Positions 43,725-51,257 of a stretch of 64,000 nt of DNA are shown piece after piece. The notes beneath the pieces are model-generated. The model did no database searches. It was not told where the DNA came from and saw only the letters and a program-made list of their open reading frames with translations. The first letter of the stretch is position 1; every line of letters begins with the position of its first letter. The position numbers and the translations under genes were made by a program. Origin of the DNA: Mycolicibacterium confluentis (GTDB lineage Bacteria > Actinomycetota > Actinomycetes > Mycobacteriales > Mycobacteriaceae); the NCBI RefSeq assembly GCF_010729895.1, contig NZ_AP022612.1, positions 248,001-312,000 of the forward strand. Direction: 5' to 3'.

Positions 43725-44870
43725 TCAGGTGGTCAGGACGGTCGCCGCGGCCGTGCCCGGCGCACCGTAGAGCTGGGTGAATCCGACCTTGGGGGAGCCG
43801 GGTACCTGACGGTCGCCGGCCTGGCCACGCAGCTGCCGGACGATCTCGTGGATCTGCCGGAGCCCGGACGCGCCGATGGGCTCGCCGTTGGCGATCAGTC
43901 CGCCGTCGGTGTTGATCGGCATCGAGCCGCCGATCTCGGTGGCGCCGTCGGCGAGCAGCTTCTCCTGGTCGCCGTCGGCGCAGAAGCCGCACTCGGCCAT
44001 GTGGATGATCTCGGCACCCGCGTCGGTGTCCTGCAACTGGATGACGTCGACGTCCTCCGGGCTCACTCCGGCCCTCTCGAACGCCGCGCGTGCGGCGTAC
44101 ACCGTCGGGGCCACGTCCTCGTCGACGGGCGCGAAGGTGGTGTTGACCTCGTAGGCGCCGTAGCTGCGGGTGCGGACCTCCACAGCCTTGAGGTAGATGG
44201 GCTTGTCGATGTAGCGGTGGGCGATGTCGGCGCGGCACATCACGACCGCGGCCGCGCCCTCGTCGGGTGCGCAGAACATGTACTGCGTCAGCGGGTAGTT
44301 GAGCATGGGCGACGCGAGGATGTCAGCTTCTGATATCTCCTTGCGCCGGAACGCGTTCGGGTTCAGCACGCCGTTGCGGAAGTTCTTGTTGGCCACCTTC
44401 GCCAGGGTGGCCTGCGAGATCCCGTGGTCGTGCAGGTAGCGGTTGGCCTTCATCCCGAAGAACTGCGTGGTGAGGTACTGCCCGTTCTGGGCGTACCAGC
44501 GGGGCATCCCGACCAGTGCGGGGTCCTCGGTGAACGCGCCCTTGGGGTGCTTGTCGAGGCCGACCGCGATCCCGATGTCGTAGTCGCCGAGTCGGATGCC
44601 GTCGGCGCACGCCTTGGCGGCGCTGGCGGCCGTCGCGCACGCGTTGAACACATTGGTGAAGGGGATGCCGGTCAGGCCGACCATGCCGACGATGGCGTCC
44701 GGGTTGGCGACTGTCCAACTGCCGCCGGTGGCCGCCTGGACGTCACTCCATTCGATGCCCGCATCCGCGACCGCGGCGAGGATGGCGTCGACGCCCATCT
44801 GCATCGCGGTCTTGCCCTCGAACCGACCGAAGGGATGCAACCCGACGCCGATGATCGCCACTTCGTTCAC
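43725..44870 (-). CDS. Thiolase-superfamily protein, Ltp-like (SCP-x thiolase)
   Basis: This 381-residue protein keeps the nucleophile-type Cys (FNACATAASA, near 79) but has GEPIGASG where thiolases have GHPxGxTG (near 338) and QDTDA instead of NEAFA (near 279); no second catalytic Cys is seen near the end. This pattern fits Ltp-type enzymes, some of which (Ltp2) are aldolases releasing a short acyl-CoA or ketone. Ltp proteins usually pair with a DUF35 OB-fold partner; none is encoded in the window. GTG 44870 follows AAGGGG. It is the first gene of the minus unit. Confidence 0.86.
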   Translation of the reverse strand: MNEVAIIGVGLHPFGRFEGKTAMQMGVDAILAAVADAGIEWSDVQAATGGSWTVANPDAIVGMVGLTGIPFTNVFNACATAASAAKACADGIRLGDYDIGIAVGLDKHPKGAFTEDPALVGMPRWYAQNGQYLTTQFFGMKANRYLHDHGISQATLAKVANKNFRNGVLNPNAFRRKEISEADILASPMLNYPLTQYMFCAPDEGAAAVVMCRADIAHRYIDKPIYLKAVEVRTRSYGAYEVNTTFAPVDEDVAPTVYAARAAFERAGVSPEDVDVIQLQDTDAGAEIIHMAECGFCADGDQEKLLADGATEIGGSMPINTDGGLIANGEPIGASGLRQIHEIVRQLRGQAGDRQVPGSPKVGFTQLYGAPGTAAATVLTT

Positions 44871-44928
44871 TGGATGTCCCCTTCTGCAGGCCGTGGGCGG
44901 GGCCTGACGATATGGCTGTTCGACCGTC

Positions 44929-44952
44929 CAACGGTAACGATTACAGTATCTT
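44929..44952 (-). promoter_or_regulatory. Thiolase-unit promoter element (inverted pair, copy 1)
   Basis: A 24-bp element with core GGTAACGATTACAGTATCTT lies 58 bp before the thiolase start. GTAA-N3-TTAC is a short palindrome, and TACAGTA gives a -10 hexamer. It is repeated in opposite orientation at 45052-45075 with 22 of 24 matches. Confidence 0.6.
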
Positions 44953-45051
44953 ATCTAGTGCCTCGTGACGACGGCAGGGAGGCGCGGTGCGGGTGAGCGT
45001 CGCGCTGGACTGACCGGGGATGGGGCCGAGGTCTCGCGCCCGCGCCCGACC

Positions 45052-45075
45052 AAGATACTGTAACCTTTACCGTTG
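45052..45075 (+). promoter_or_regulatory. Aldehyde-dehydrogenase/P450 promoter element (inverted pair, copy 2)
   Basis: This is the inverted partner of 44929-44952; on the plus strand it reads AAGATACTGTAACC then TTTACCGTTG. TACTGTA provides the -10. It sits 44 bp before the aldehyde dehydrogenase start. The same regulator should control both divergent units. No other gene is visible in 44871-45119. Confidence 0.6.
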
Positions 45076-45119
45076 AGCGCCCAGCATGGCGGGCGGTGGG
45101 AAGGGCTGGGAGGCTGCCG

Positions 45120-46649
45120 ATGAGCACGCAGGAACTGGCCGCCGACGGCGCGGCGTGGGATCACCGCGCCGAACTGGAGACGCTGCTGCAGCACCAGCGT
45201 GCGGCGTTCGTCGCGCAGGGCCCACCGGACCTGGACGTTCGCCTGAACCGCATCGACCGGCTGTCGGCCCTCGTACTGGACAACACCGACGCCTTCGTCA
45301 CGGCCATGGACGCCGACTTCGGTACGCGGTCCCGTGCGGCGTCGTTGTTCACCGAGGTTGTCGGAATCATCCCGGTCATCGAGCACACCAGACGCCATGT
45401 AGCGCAGTGGATGAAGTCCACCAAGCTGTTGCGCGCGGCCCGCGCGCTGGGATTGCGGGCCGATGTGCAGCCCACTCCACTCGGGGTGGTCGGCGTCATC
45501 GGCCCGTGGAACTTCCCGCTCAACCTTGTGGTGCTGCCCGCCGCGGCGGCCTTCGCCGCGGGCAACCGCGTCATGATCAAGATGTCGGAGATCACCCCGC
45601 GCACCGCCGAACTCATGAAGGACCTCGCGCCGAAGTACTTCGACTCGACCGAACTCGCGGTCGTCACGGGTGGACCAGAGGTGGCCGCCACCTTCAGCGC
45701 GCTGCCGTTCGACCACCTCTTTTTCACCGGGTCACCCGAGGTGGGCAAGCTGGTGCAGCAGGCCGCGGCGCAGAACCTCGTGCCGGTGACACTCGAACTC
45801 GGCGGTAAGAACCCCGTCGTCGTGGCACCCGATCAGGGACACGTCGACATCACGCGGGCCGCGGCCCGCATCGCCGCGGCCCGGATGGTCAACGGCGGTC
45901 AGGTGTGCGTGTGCCCCGACTACGTGCTCGTCCCCGACGGTGCCGTCGAGGTGTTCATCGACCAGGCGCGCCGCACGCTCGAGGGGATGTTCCCCAGCAT
46001 TCTGGACAACGACGACTACTGCTCGTGCGTCAACGAACCGAACTTCGACCGGGTGCTGGCACTGCTCGACGACGCGCGGGCCAAGGGTGCCGACGTGGTG
46101 TCGGTGGCGCCGGCGGGTGAACCGCTTCCGGACCGCGCCACGCGAAAGATCGCGCCCACCATCGTGCGCGGGGTGACGGGGGACATGCGCATCGCGCACG
46201 AGGAGATCTTCGGCCCGGTCCTTGTGGTGCTGGGGTACTCGAATCTCGACGACGCCATCGCGTGCATCAACGAAAGGCCCGCGCCGCTGGTCGCCTACTG
46301 GTACGGGCCGGGCAATGACGATTTCCGGAACTTCGTGCAGCGCACCCGAAGTGGTGGAGTTGCGCGCAATGACTTCGCCGCGCAGATGATTCCGTCGGCG
46401 GCGCCGTTCGGTGGCGTGGGCCGCAGTGGGATGGGTGCCTATCACGGCAAGGCCGGGTTCGACGCCTTCAGCCATTACCGCACAGTGGTCGGATCGGATC
46501 TGCCGTTCAGCATCACAGGATCGGCGTCACCGCCGTTCCGCACACCGATGAAGCTCTATGCCGACGCGACACTGCGCTTGGCCCGCAACCGAACTCACCG
46601 CCGAATCGAGAGATCCCGATCAGCCAGAATCGCAGGAGTGCAGCAATGA
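45120..46649 (+). CDS. Aldehyde dehydrogenase, coniferyl-aldehyde/class 3 type
   Basis: This 509-residue enzyme is of the ALDH3-like branch: GPWNFPLNLVVLPAAAAFAAGN (near 131), FFTGSPEVGK (near 208), the base Glu in LELGGKNPVV (near 230) and the Cys in NGGQVCVCPDY (near 264). A C-terminal extension ends in a basic stretch (RNRTHRRIERSRSARI). ATG 45120 follows GGGAGG. Its stop overlaps the P450 start (ATGA), so the two act together, probably on an alkyl or aryl aldehyde produced by hydroxylation. Confidence 0.91.
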   Translation: MSTQELAADGAAWDHRAELETLLQHQRAAFVAQGPPDLDVRLNRIDRLSALVLDNTDAFVTAMDADFGTRSRAASLFTEVVGIIPVIEHTRRHVAQWMKSTKLLRAARALGLRADVQPTPLGVVGVIGPWNFPLNLVVLPAAAAFAAGNRVMIKMSEITPRTAELMKDLAPKYFDSTELAVVTGGPEVAATFSALPFDHLFFTGSPEVGKLVQQAAAQNLVPVTLELGGKNPVVVAPDQGHVDITRAAARIAAARMVNGGQVCVCPDYVLVPDGAVEVFIDQARRTLEGMFPSILDNDDYCSCVNEPNFDRVLALLDDARAKGADVVSVAPAGEPLPDRATRKIAPTIVRGVTGDMRIAHEEIFGPVLVVLGYSNLDDAIACINERPAPLVAYWYGPGNDDFRNFVQRTRSGGVARNDFAAQMIPSAAPFGGVGRSGMGAYHGKAGFDAFSHYRTVVGSDLPFSITGSASPPFRTPMKLYADATLRLARNRTHRRIERSRSARIAGVQQ

Positions 46650-47851
46650 CCACGGCAACGGTGGTGTTCGACCCGTTCTCCGAGGAGTTCTTCACCAGCC
46701 CCTACGAGACGTACCGCAGGATGCGTGCGGAGGCGCCGGTCTACTACAGCGAGCAGTACGACTTCTACGCGTTGACCCGGCATGGCGATGTCGCGGCGGC
46801 GTTCAAGGACTACGAGACCTACTCGTCGGCCTATGGGGTGGATCTGGCGCAGGTCCGCAAAGGCCATGTCACCGAGCACGGTTCGATCATCGCGATGGAT
46901 CCGCCCGCTCATCGCCGGATGCGCAGTCTGCTGAACAAGGTCTTCACGCCGCGGGCCATCGAGGCCAGGCGGGGCCTGGTCGAGGAGTGCGTCGGAAAGT
47001 TCCTGTCGAAGGTCGACCCCGACGGATTCGACTTCGTGCAGGACTTCTCGGCATTGTTCCCCGTCGACGTCATGACCGCCATGCAGGGTGTGCCCGACGA
47101 GGACCGTCAGCAGATCCGGTTGTGGATCGATGATTTCCTGCATCGCGAACCCGGCGAGGTCGAGATGAGCGAGGACGGCCTGAAGTCCGCGATCAACATG
47201 TCGGTCTACTACTACAAGCTCATCAAGGCGCGCCGCGACGATCTGGGCGAGGACCTCCTGAGCAGGCTGATCGAGGCCGAGATCGAACGTGACAACGGTG
47301 AGATGGAGCCGCTGAACAATCTTGAGATCACCGAGTTCGCAACGTTGTTGGGCGGTGCCGGCGCCGAGACCGTGACCAAGCTGCTGGGCAACGCTGCAGT
47401 GGTCTTCGGCCGGAATCCCGATCAGTGGCAGAAGCTGCTCGACGATCGCAGCAGGATCCCGGCGGCGGTCGAGGAGCTGCTCCGCTACGAGGCTCCGGCG
47501 CAGTACAACGTGCGCTGCTCGCTGCGAGAGGTGACGCTGCACGGCGTGACCATCCCGGCGGGCAAGCCGGTGTTCCTGGTGGGCGGATCGGCCAATCGCG
47601 ATCCCGAGGCGTGGACCGATCCCGACCGCTTCGACGTCGACCGCGATCGCACCCAGGCACAGAACCTCGGCCTGGGATACGGCATCCACAGCTGCTTGGG
47701 TGCCGCCCTGGCCCGGATGGAGAGCGCGATCGCACTGGACCGCATTCTCGACTTCATGCCCCGCTTCGAGGTCGACTGGGAGGGATGCCGGCGGGTTAAC
47801 ATGCAGAATGTCGCGGGATGGAGCAACGTCCCGGTGCGGGTGCTGCGGTAG
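46646..47851 (+). CDS. Cytochrome P450
   Basis: This 401-residue soluble P450 has the I-helix LLGGAGAETV (near 234), ExxR in EELLRYE (near 276) and the haem loop GLGYGIHSCLGAALARME (near 340-357) with the Cys ligand. All parts of the fold are present. ATG 46646 follows AGGAG and overlaps the aldehyde dehydrogenase. No ferredoxin or reductase gene lies near. It converges on ligase 5 with only 6 bp between stops. I cannot assign a CYP family with confidence. Confidence 0.95.
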   Translation: MTTATVVFDPFSEEFFTSPYETYRRMRAEAPVYYSEQYDFYALTRHGDVAAAFKDYETYSSAYGVDLAQVRKGHVTEHGSIIAMDPPAHRRMRSLLNKVFTPRAIEARRGLVEECVGKFLSKVDPDGFDFVQDFSALFPVDVMTAMQGVPDEDRQQIRLWIDDFLHREPGEVEMSEDGLKSAINMSVYYYKLIKARRDDLGEDLLSRLIEAEIERDNGEMEPLNNLEITEFATLLGGAGAETVTKLLGNAAVVFGRNPDQWQKLLDDRSRIPAAVEELLRYEAPAQYNVRCSLREVTLHGVTIPAGKPVFLVGGSANRDPEAWTDPDRFDVDRDRTQAQNLGLGYGIHSCLGAALARMESAIALDRILDFMPRFEVDWEGCRRVNMQNVAGWSNVPVRVLR

Positions 47852-47857
47852 CGGGGC

Positions 47858-49492
47858 TCAGCCCTGCTCGGCCTGCTGCTTGGCCCAGCGATAGTCGGCC
47901 TTGCCTGCGGGACTGCGTTCGATCTTCGGTCTGAACACCACAGCTTTGGGCAGCTTGTACCGCGCGAGCGTCGCGGCGGCGTGGGTGATGAGTGTGTCGG
48001 CGTCGGCCCGAGCGTCAGGTTCCAGCGCTACGACCGCGACCACCTCCTGGCCCCAGCGTTCGCTGGATCGGCCGGCCACAAGCACGTCGGCGACCGCTGG
48101 GTGCGACGCCAGCGCAGTCTCCACCTCTTCGGCGAACACCTTCTCGCCACCGGTGTTGATGGTCACCGAATCTCGGCCCAACAGATGAATGGTGCCGTCG
48201 GCCAGCAGCTCGGCCCGGTCACCCGGAACCGAATAGCGGACACCCTCGATGACGGGGAAGGTCCGCGCGGTCTTCTCGGGATCGCCCTTGTAGCCCAAGG
48301 GAACTGGGCCGCGCTGGGCCAGCCATCCGTTGCCGTCGTGCCCGGGTTCCAGCACGGTGCTGAGATCCTCGGCGACGACGCACGTGTCGGGGCCGGGATT
48401 GAACGTCCCGGTGGACACCGCGCCGGTCGCCGACATGTGAGTCATCTGTGCGCCGGTCTCCGACGACCCGACTCCGTCGACGACGATGAGGCCGGGTTTG
48501 GCGTCGATCAGCCTCTGCTTGGCAGTGGGAGTCAGCAGCGCACCGCCATTGGCGATGACGTTCAGCGACGACGCGTCGGCGCCGTGTTCGATGGCCTCCG
48601 CCAGGGGGCGGGCCATCGCATCGCCCACGACCGTCACGACGCCCGCCTGGTGTTTCGCGATGTCGGCGAGCACCGCGTCGGCGTCGAATCGGTTGGCGTT
48701 CTCGGCGAACAGCACTGTCTGGCCCGTGGTCAGCGCGGTCATCACACCCCACTGTGCCGCGCCGTGCATCAACGGCGGCAGGATCATCAGCGTCATCCCG
48801 GGGTTCGACTGGGCCTTCTCGACGAGTTCCTCGATGGATTCGGCGGTGTGTCCGCTGTAGAGGTCGCGCCCACCGAAGGATGCGACGAAGATGTCGTGCT
48901 GGCGCCACAGCACGCCCTTGGGCATGCCGGTGGTGCCGCCGGTGTACAGCACGTACAGGTCGTCGGGGTCAGCCGGGGGAAGCTCCGCGCCGTTGCCGCC
49001 GGCCCGCAGCGCCTCCTCGTAATCGACTGCACCGTCGAGCAGTTCGTTACCTGACGCGTCGGCGATCTGGATCAGTACCCGCAGGTCCGGCAGGTCGGGC
49101 AGGATCTCGGCGACGCGCGGGGCGAACTCCGCGTGATACAGCAGGGCGGTCGCGCCGGCGTCGGCCAGCAGGTACTGGAGTTCGGTCCTCACGTAGCGGT
49201 AGTTGACGTTGAACGGCGCGACGCGCGCCCTGAACGCGCCCAGCATGCCCTCGACATACTCGGGGCCGTTGAAGGCGTAGATGCCCAGCAGATCCTGGCC
49301 CGTCTCGTGACCCGCGAGTTGGGCCCGCGGCGTGTGGCAGCCCAGACCCTGCGAGCGCAGAAACCTGGCGAGACGCGTTGAGCGGTCGACGACCTCGGCA
49401 TGGGTGTACCGGCGGTCCCCCTGGATGATCAGGGTGCGATCGGGGAGGGCCGCGGCGACGGCGTCGGCCACTGCGGGGACGGTGAATTGCAT
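47858..49492 (-). CDS. Acyl-CoA synthetase, FadD19-like, ligase 5
   Basis: This 544-residue ligase is in the same branch as ligase 4: YTGGTTGMPKGVLWRQ (near 179), GVGSSETGA (near 325), NTGGEKVFAEEVE (near 437) and SPAGKADYRWAKQQ (near 528) with the catalytic Lys. ATG 49492 is chosen because it overlaps the upstream stop (ATGA) with AGGAG five bases before; an ATG at 49507 lies within the upstream gene. It is the last gene of the Rieske-isochorismatase-ligase unit and may activate an acid made by ring or side-chain oxidation. Confidence 0.92.
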   Translation of the reverse strand: MQFTVPAVADAVAAALPDRTLIIQGDRRYTHAEVVDRSTRLARFLRSQGLGCHTPRAQLAGHETGQDLLGIYAFNGPEYVEGMLGAFRARVAPFNVNYRYVRTELQYLLADAGATALLYHAEFAPRVAEILPDLPDLRVLIQIADASGNELLDGAVDYEEALRAGGNGAELPPADPDDLYVLYTGGTTGMPKGVLWRQHDIFVASFGGRDLYSGHTAESIEELVEKAQSNPGMTLMILPPLMHGAAQWGVMTALTTGQTVLFAENANRFDADAVLADIAKHQAGVVTVVGDAMARPLAEAIEHGADASSLNVIANGGALLTPTAKQRLIDAKPGLIVVDGVGSSETGAQMTHMSATGAVSTGTFNPGPDTCVVAEDLSTVLEPGHDGNGWLAQRGPVPLGYKGDPEKTARTFPVIEGVRYSVPGDRAELLADGTIHLLGRDSVTINTGGEKVFAEEVETALASHPAVADVLVAGRSSERWGQEVVAVVALEPDARADADTLITHAAATLARYKLPKAVVFRPKIERSPAGKADYRWAKQQAEQG

Positions 49493-50127
49493 CAGCACTC
49501 CTGCCAAGTCTGGATCAGGTCATCGGTCGTGGTCACGGTGGTCAGCAGCGACAGCGTGTTGTCGATGATCGCGGAGGCGTAGTCGCTCGGGATTCCTGCG
49601 ACCGCATCCCGCGGCAGCACCACGCGGTATCCCGCGTTGACGGCGTCGAACACGAGGTTGGGGATCGCGACGTTCAGGGAGACACCAACTGCGACGATCG
49701 TCTGCACGCCGAGGTTGCGCAGCACCGCGTCGAGGTCGGTGCCGCCCATTGGGCCCAGGCCATGCCAGCGGCGCAGCACCAGATCGTCTGGCTCCGGGCC
49801 GAATTCGGGCAGCAGGCTCGCGCCCTCACTGCCCGGGGTGATGTCCACGTCGCGCCGTCCGACGGAGAACAGCCGGGCATTGTGGTTCGATCCCCGGCCG
49901 TCGGGGCGTCTCTGCACCAGGCAGTGCACCACGTCGACGCCAGCGGTGCGGGCCGCGGGCAGCAGGCGAGCGATGCTCGGGAGTGCCTCGCGGCGGGCTT
50001 CCTCGGCGAGCGCGGCCAGACCGGCCCGAGGCCCCACCACCGCACCCTGCAGTTCCTGGGTGACGACGGCGGTGTGGGCAGGCGCGACGAGTTCGGCCAG
50101 CGTCGGGCGGCTCACCGCTGGGTTCAC
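49492..50127 (-). CDS. Isochorismatase-like protein lacking the catalytic triad
   Basis: This 211-residue alpha/beta protein has the isochorismatase/cysteine-hydrolase fold order: TAVVTQELQGAVV near 18, LGPMGGTDLDAVLRNLGV near 122, then VAVGVSLNVAIPN near 145. In active relatives these positions hold Asp, Lys and Cys; here they are Glu, Arg and Ala. Catalysis by the known thioester route is therefore excluded. GTG 50127 overlaps the Rieske stop (GTGA) and its own stop overlaps ligase 5 (ATGA), so it is produced with both and may be a binding protein or a differently working hydrolase. Confidence 0.84.
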   Translation of the reverse strand: MNPAVSRPTLAELVAPAHTAVVTQELQGAVVGPRAGLAALAEEARREALPSIARLLPAARTAGVDVVHCLVQRRPDGRGSNHNARLFSVGRRDVDITPGSEGASLLPEFGPEPDDLVLRRWHGLGPMGGTDLDAVLRNLGVQTIVAVGVSLNVAIPNLVFDAVNAGYRVVLPRDAVAGIPSDYASAIIDNTLSLLTTVTTTDDLIQTWQEC

Positions 50128-51134
50128 GCGCGCACGGCGTCGACGGGCGGCACCTCGTAGAACCTCTGAGCCCACTTGCGCATGGCCATATAGGGTTTCG
50201 CGTCGATCTTGGCCAGAGGCGGGTTCTCGATGTACTTCTGGTGCTCCCAGATGTCGACGTCCTCCCACACCGTCTTGAGGAACTGACGCTCGACCTTCGC
50301 CCGCACCTCGGCCGGTGGGATGTCGGAGGTCTCGCCGGGAACCTTCGGCCACCAGATCGAATAGAACATGTCCGACACCTCGTCGTCGACGGGGGTGCAC
50401 GCGAAGATCAACCGATGGTTCGACGAGCCCTCAAAAGCACTCATCGCGAAGCCCAGACCGCTGAAGTGGCTGTGGATCTTGAGCGCCATCCTGTCCGTGC
50501 CGGGGTGCCGGGCGTCGGGCCATCCGGTGAGGAACCGCCACTCCTCATCGACGTGCTCCCAGTGCAGGCACACCGGGGTGACGGACGCTCCATGCACGTA
50601 CCGGAAATGTGAACTGTCCGGGCCGTTCTCGGCCACGATCTGCGGATGCACGTGGATGCCGTCGGCGCGGCTGGAGAACTCGGGATAAGGGCGGTAGTAG
50701 GCGTTCGGGTCCGTCTCGAACTGGGGGAACTTCAAGAAGATGTCCGGTAGTTCCCACTGCGGGGGCTCGCCGTCCGGCTGGTACCACATGAAGATGCAGC
50801 CGTACTGCTCCTGCACCGGGTAGGACCGGAGGCGCAGTCCGCGGTTCGGCTGGTCGGGCTGGTACGGGATGTAGGTGTTGTTGCCCTCCGGGCCCCAGCG
50901 CCACCCGTGGAACGGGCATTCGATGCAGTCGCCGACGACCTTGCCGCCGTGTCCGATGTGGGCGCCCAGATGCTTGCAGTGCGCCTCAAGGACGTGCAAC
51001 TGACCGGACTCGTCGCGATAGGCGGCCAGGTCCTCACCGAAGTACTTGAGCGCCTTGACGGCTCCGACCTCGAATTCCGCCGACCAGCCGATCATGAACC
51101 ACCCGGTGACTTTCCAGGTGAACGGCACCTTCAT
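50124..51134 (-). CDS. Rieske non-haem iron oxygenase, KshA-like
   Basis: This 336-residue oxygenase alpha subunit has the Rieske cluster ligands CKHLGAH and CIECPFHGW (near 53-78) and a mononuclear iron site in ENGPDSSHFRYVHG (near 169-182), where Asp/His/His spacing matches ring hydroxylases such as 3-ketosteroid 9-hydroxylase (KshA). It should use a separate reductase to hydroxylate a cyclic substrate; no reductase gene is in the window. ATG 51134 has a weak ribosome site. It is divergent from a BVMO gene, and both share a promoter region. Confidence 0.9.
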   Translation of the reverse strand: MKVPFTWKVTGWFMIGWSAEFEVGAVKALKYFGEDLAAYRDESGQLHVLEAHCKHLGAHIGHGGKVVGDCIECPFHGWRWGPEGNNTYIPYQPDQPNRGLRLRSYPVQEQYGCIFMWYQPDGEPPQWELPDIFLKFPQFETDPNAYYRPYPEFSSRADGIHVHPQIVAENGPDSSHFRYVHGASVTPVCLHWEHVDEEWRFLTGWPDARHPGTDRMALKIHSHFSGLGFAMSAFEGSSNHRLIFACTPVDDEVSDMFYSIWWPKVPGETSDIPPAEVRAKVERQFLKTVWEDVDIWEHQKYIENPPLAKIDAKPYMAMRKWAQRFYEVPPVDAVRA

Positions 51135-51161
51135 CTTTGCCGCCCTTTCTCGCCTCACAAC

Positions 51162-51182
51162 GTTATGGAATACATTACAGTA
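51162..51182. promoter_or_regulatory. Divergent Rieske/BVMO promoter with GTNATG palindrome
   Basis: GTTATG (51162-51167) and CATTAC (51173-51178) are near-perfect inverted arms around five bases, overlapping TACAGTA (51176-51182). The heptamer offers a -10 hexamer in both directions, 41 bp from the Rieske start and 75 bp from the BVMO start. Confidence 0.5.
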
Positions 51183-51257
51183 GCGGTTTCGGGCGGGATG
51201 TTGAACCGGCGCGTTCTCCACCGTCGGCCACTGATCGCGCACAAGGAGGCGTCCTGC

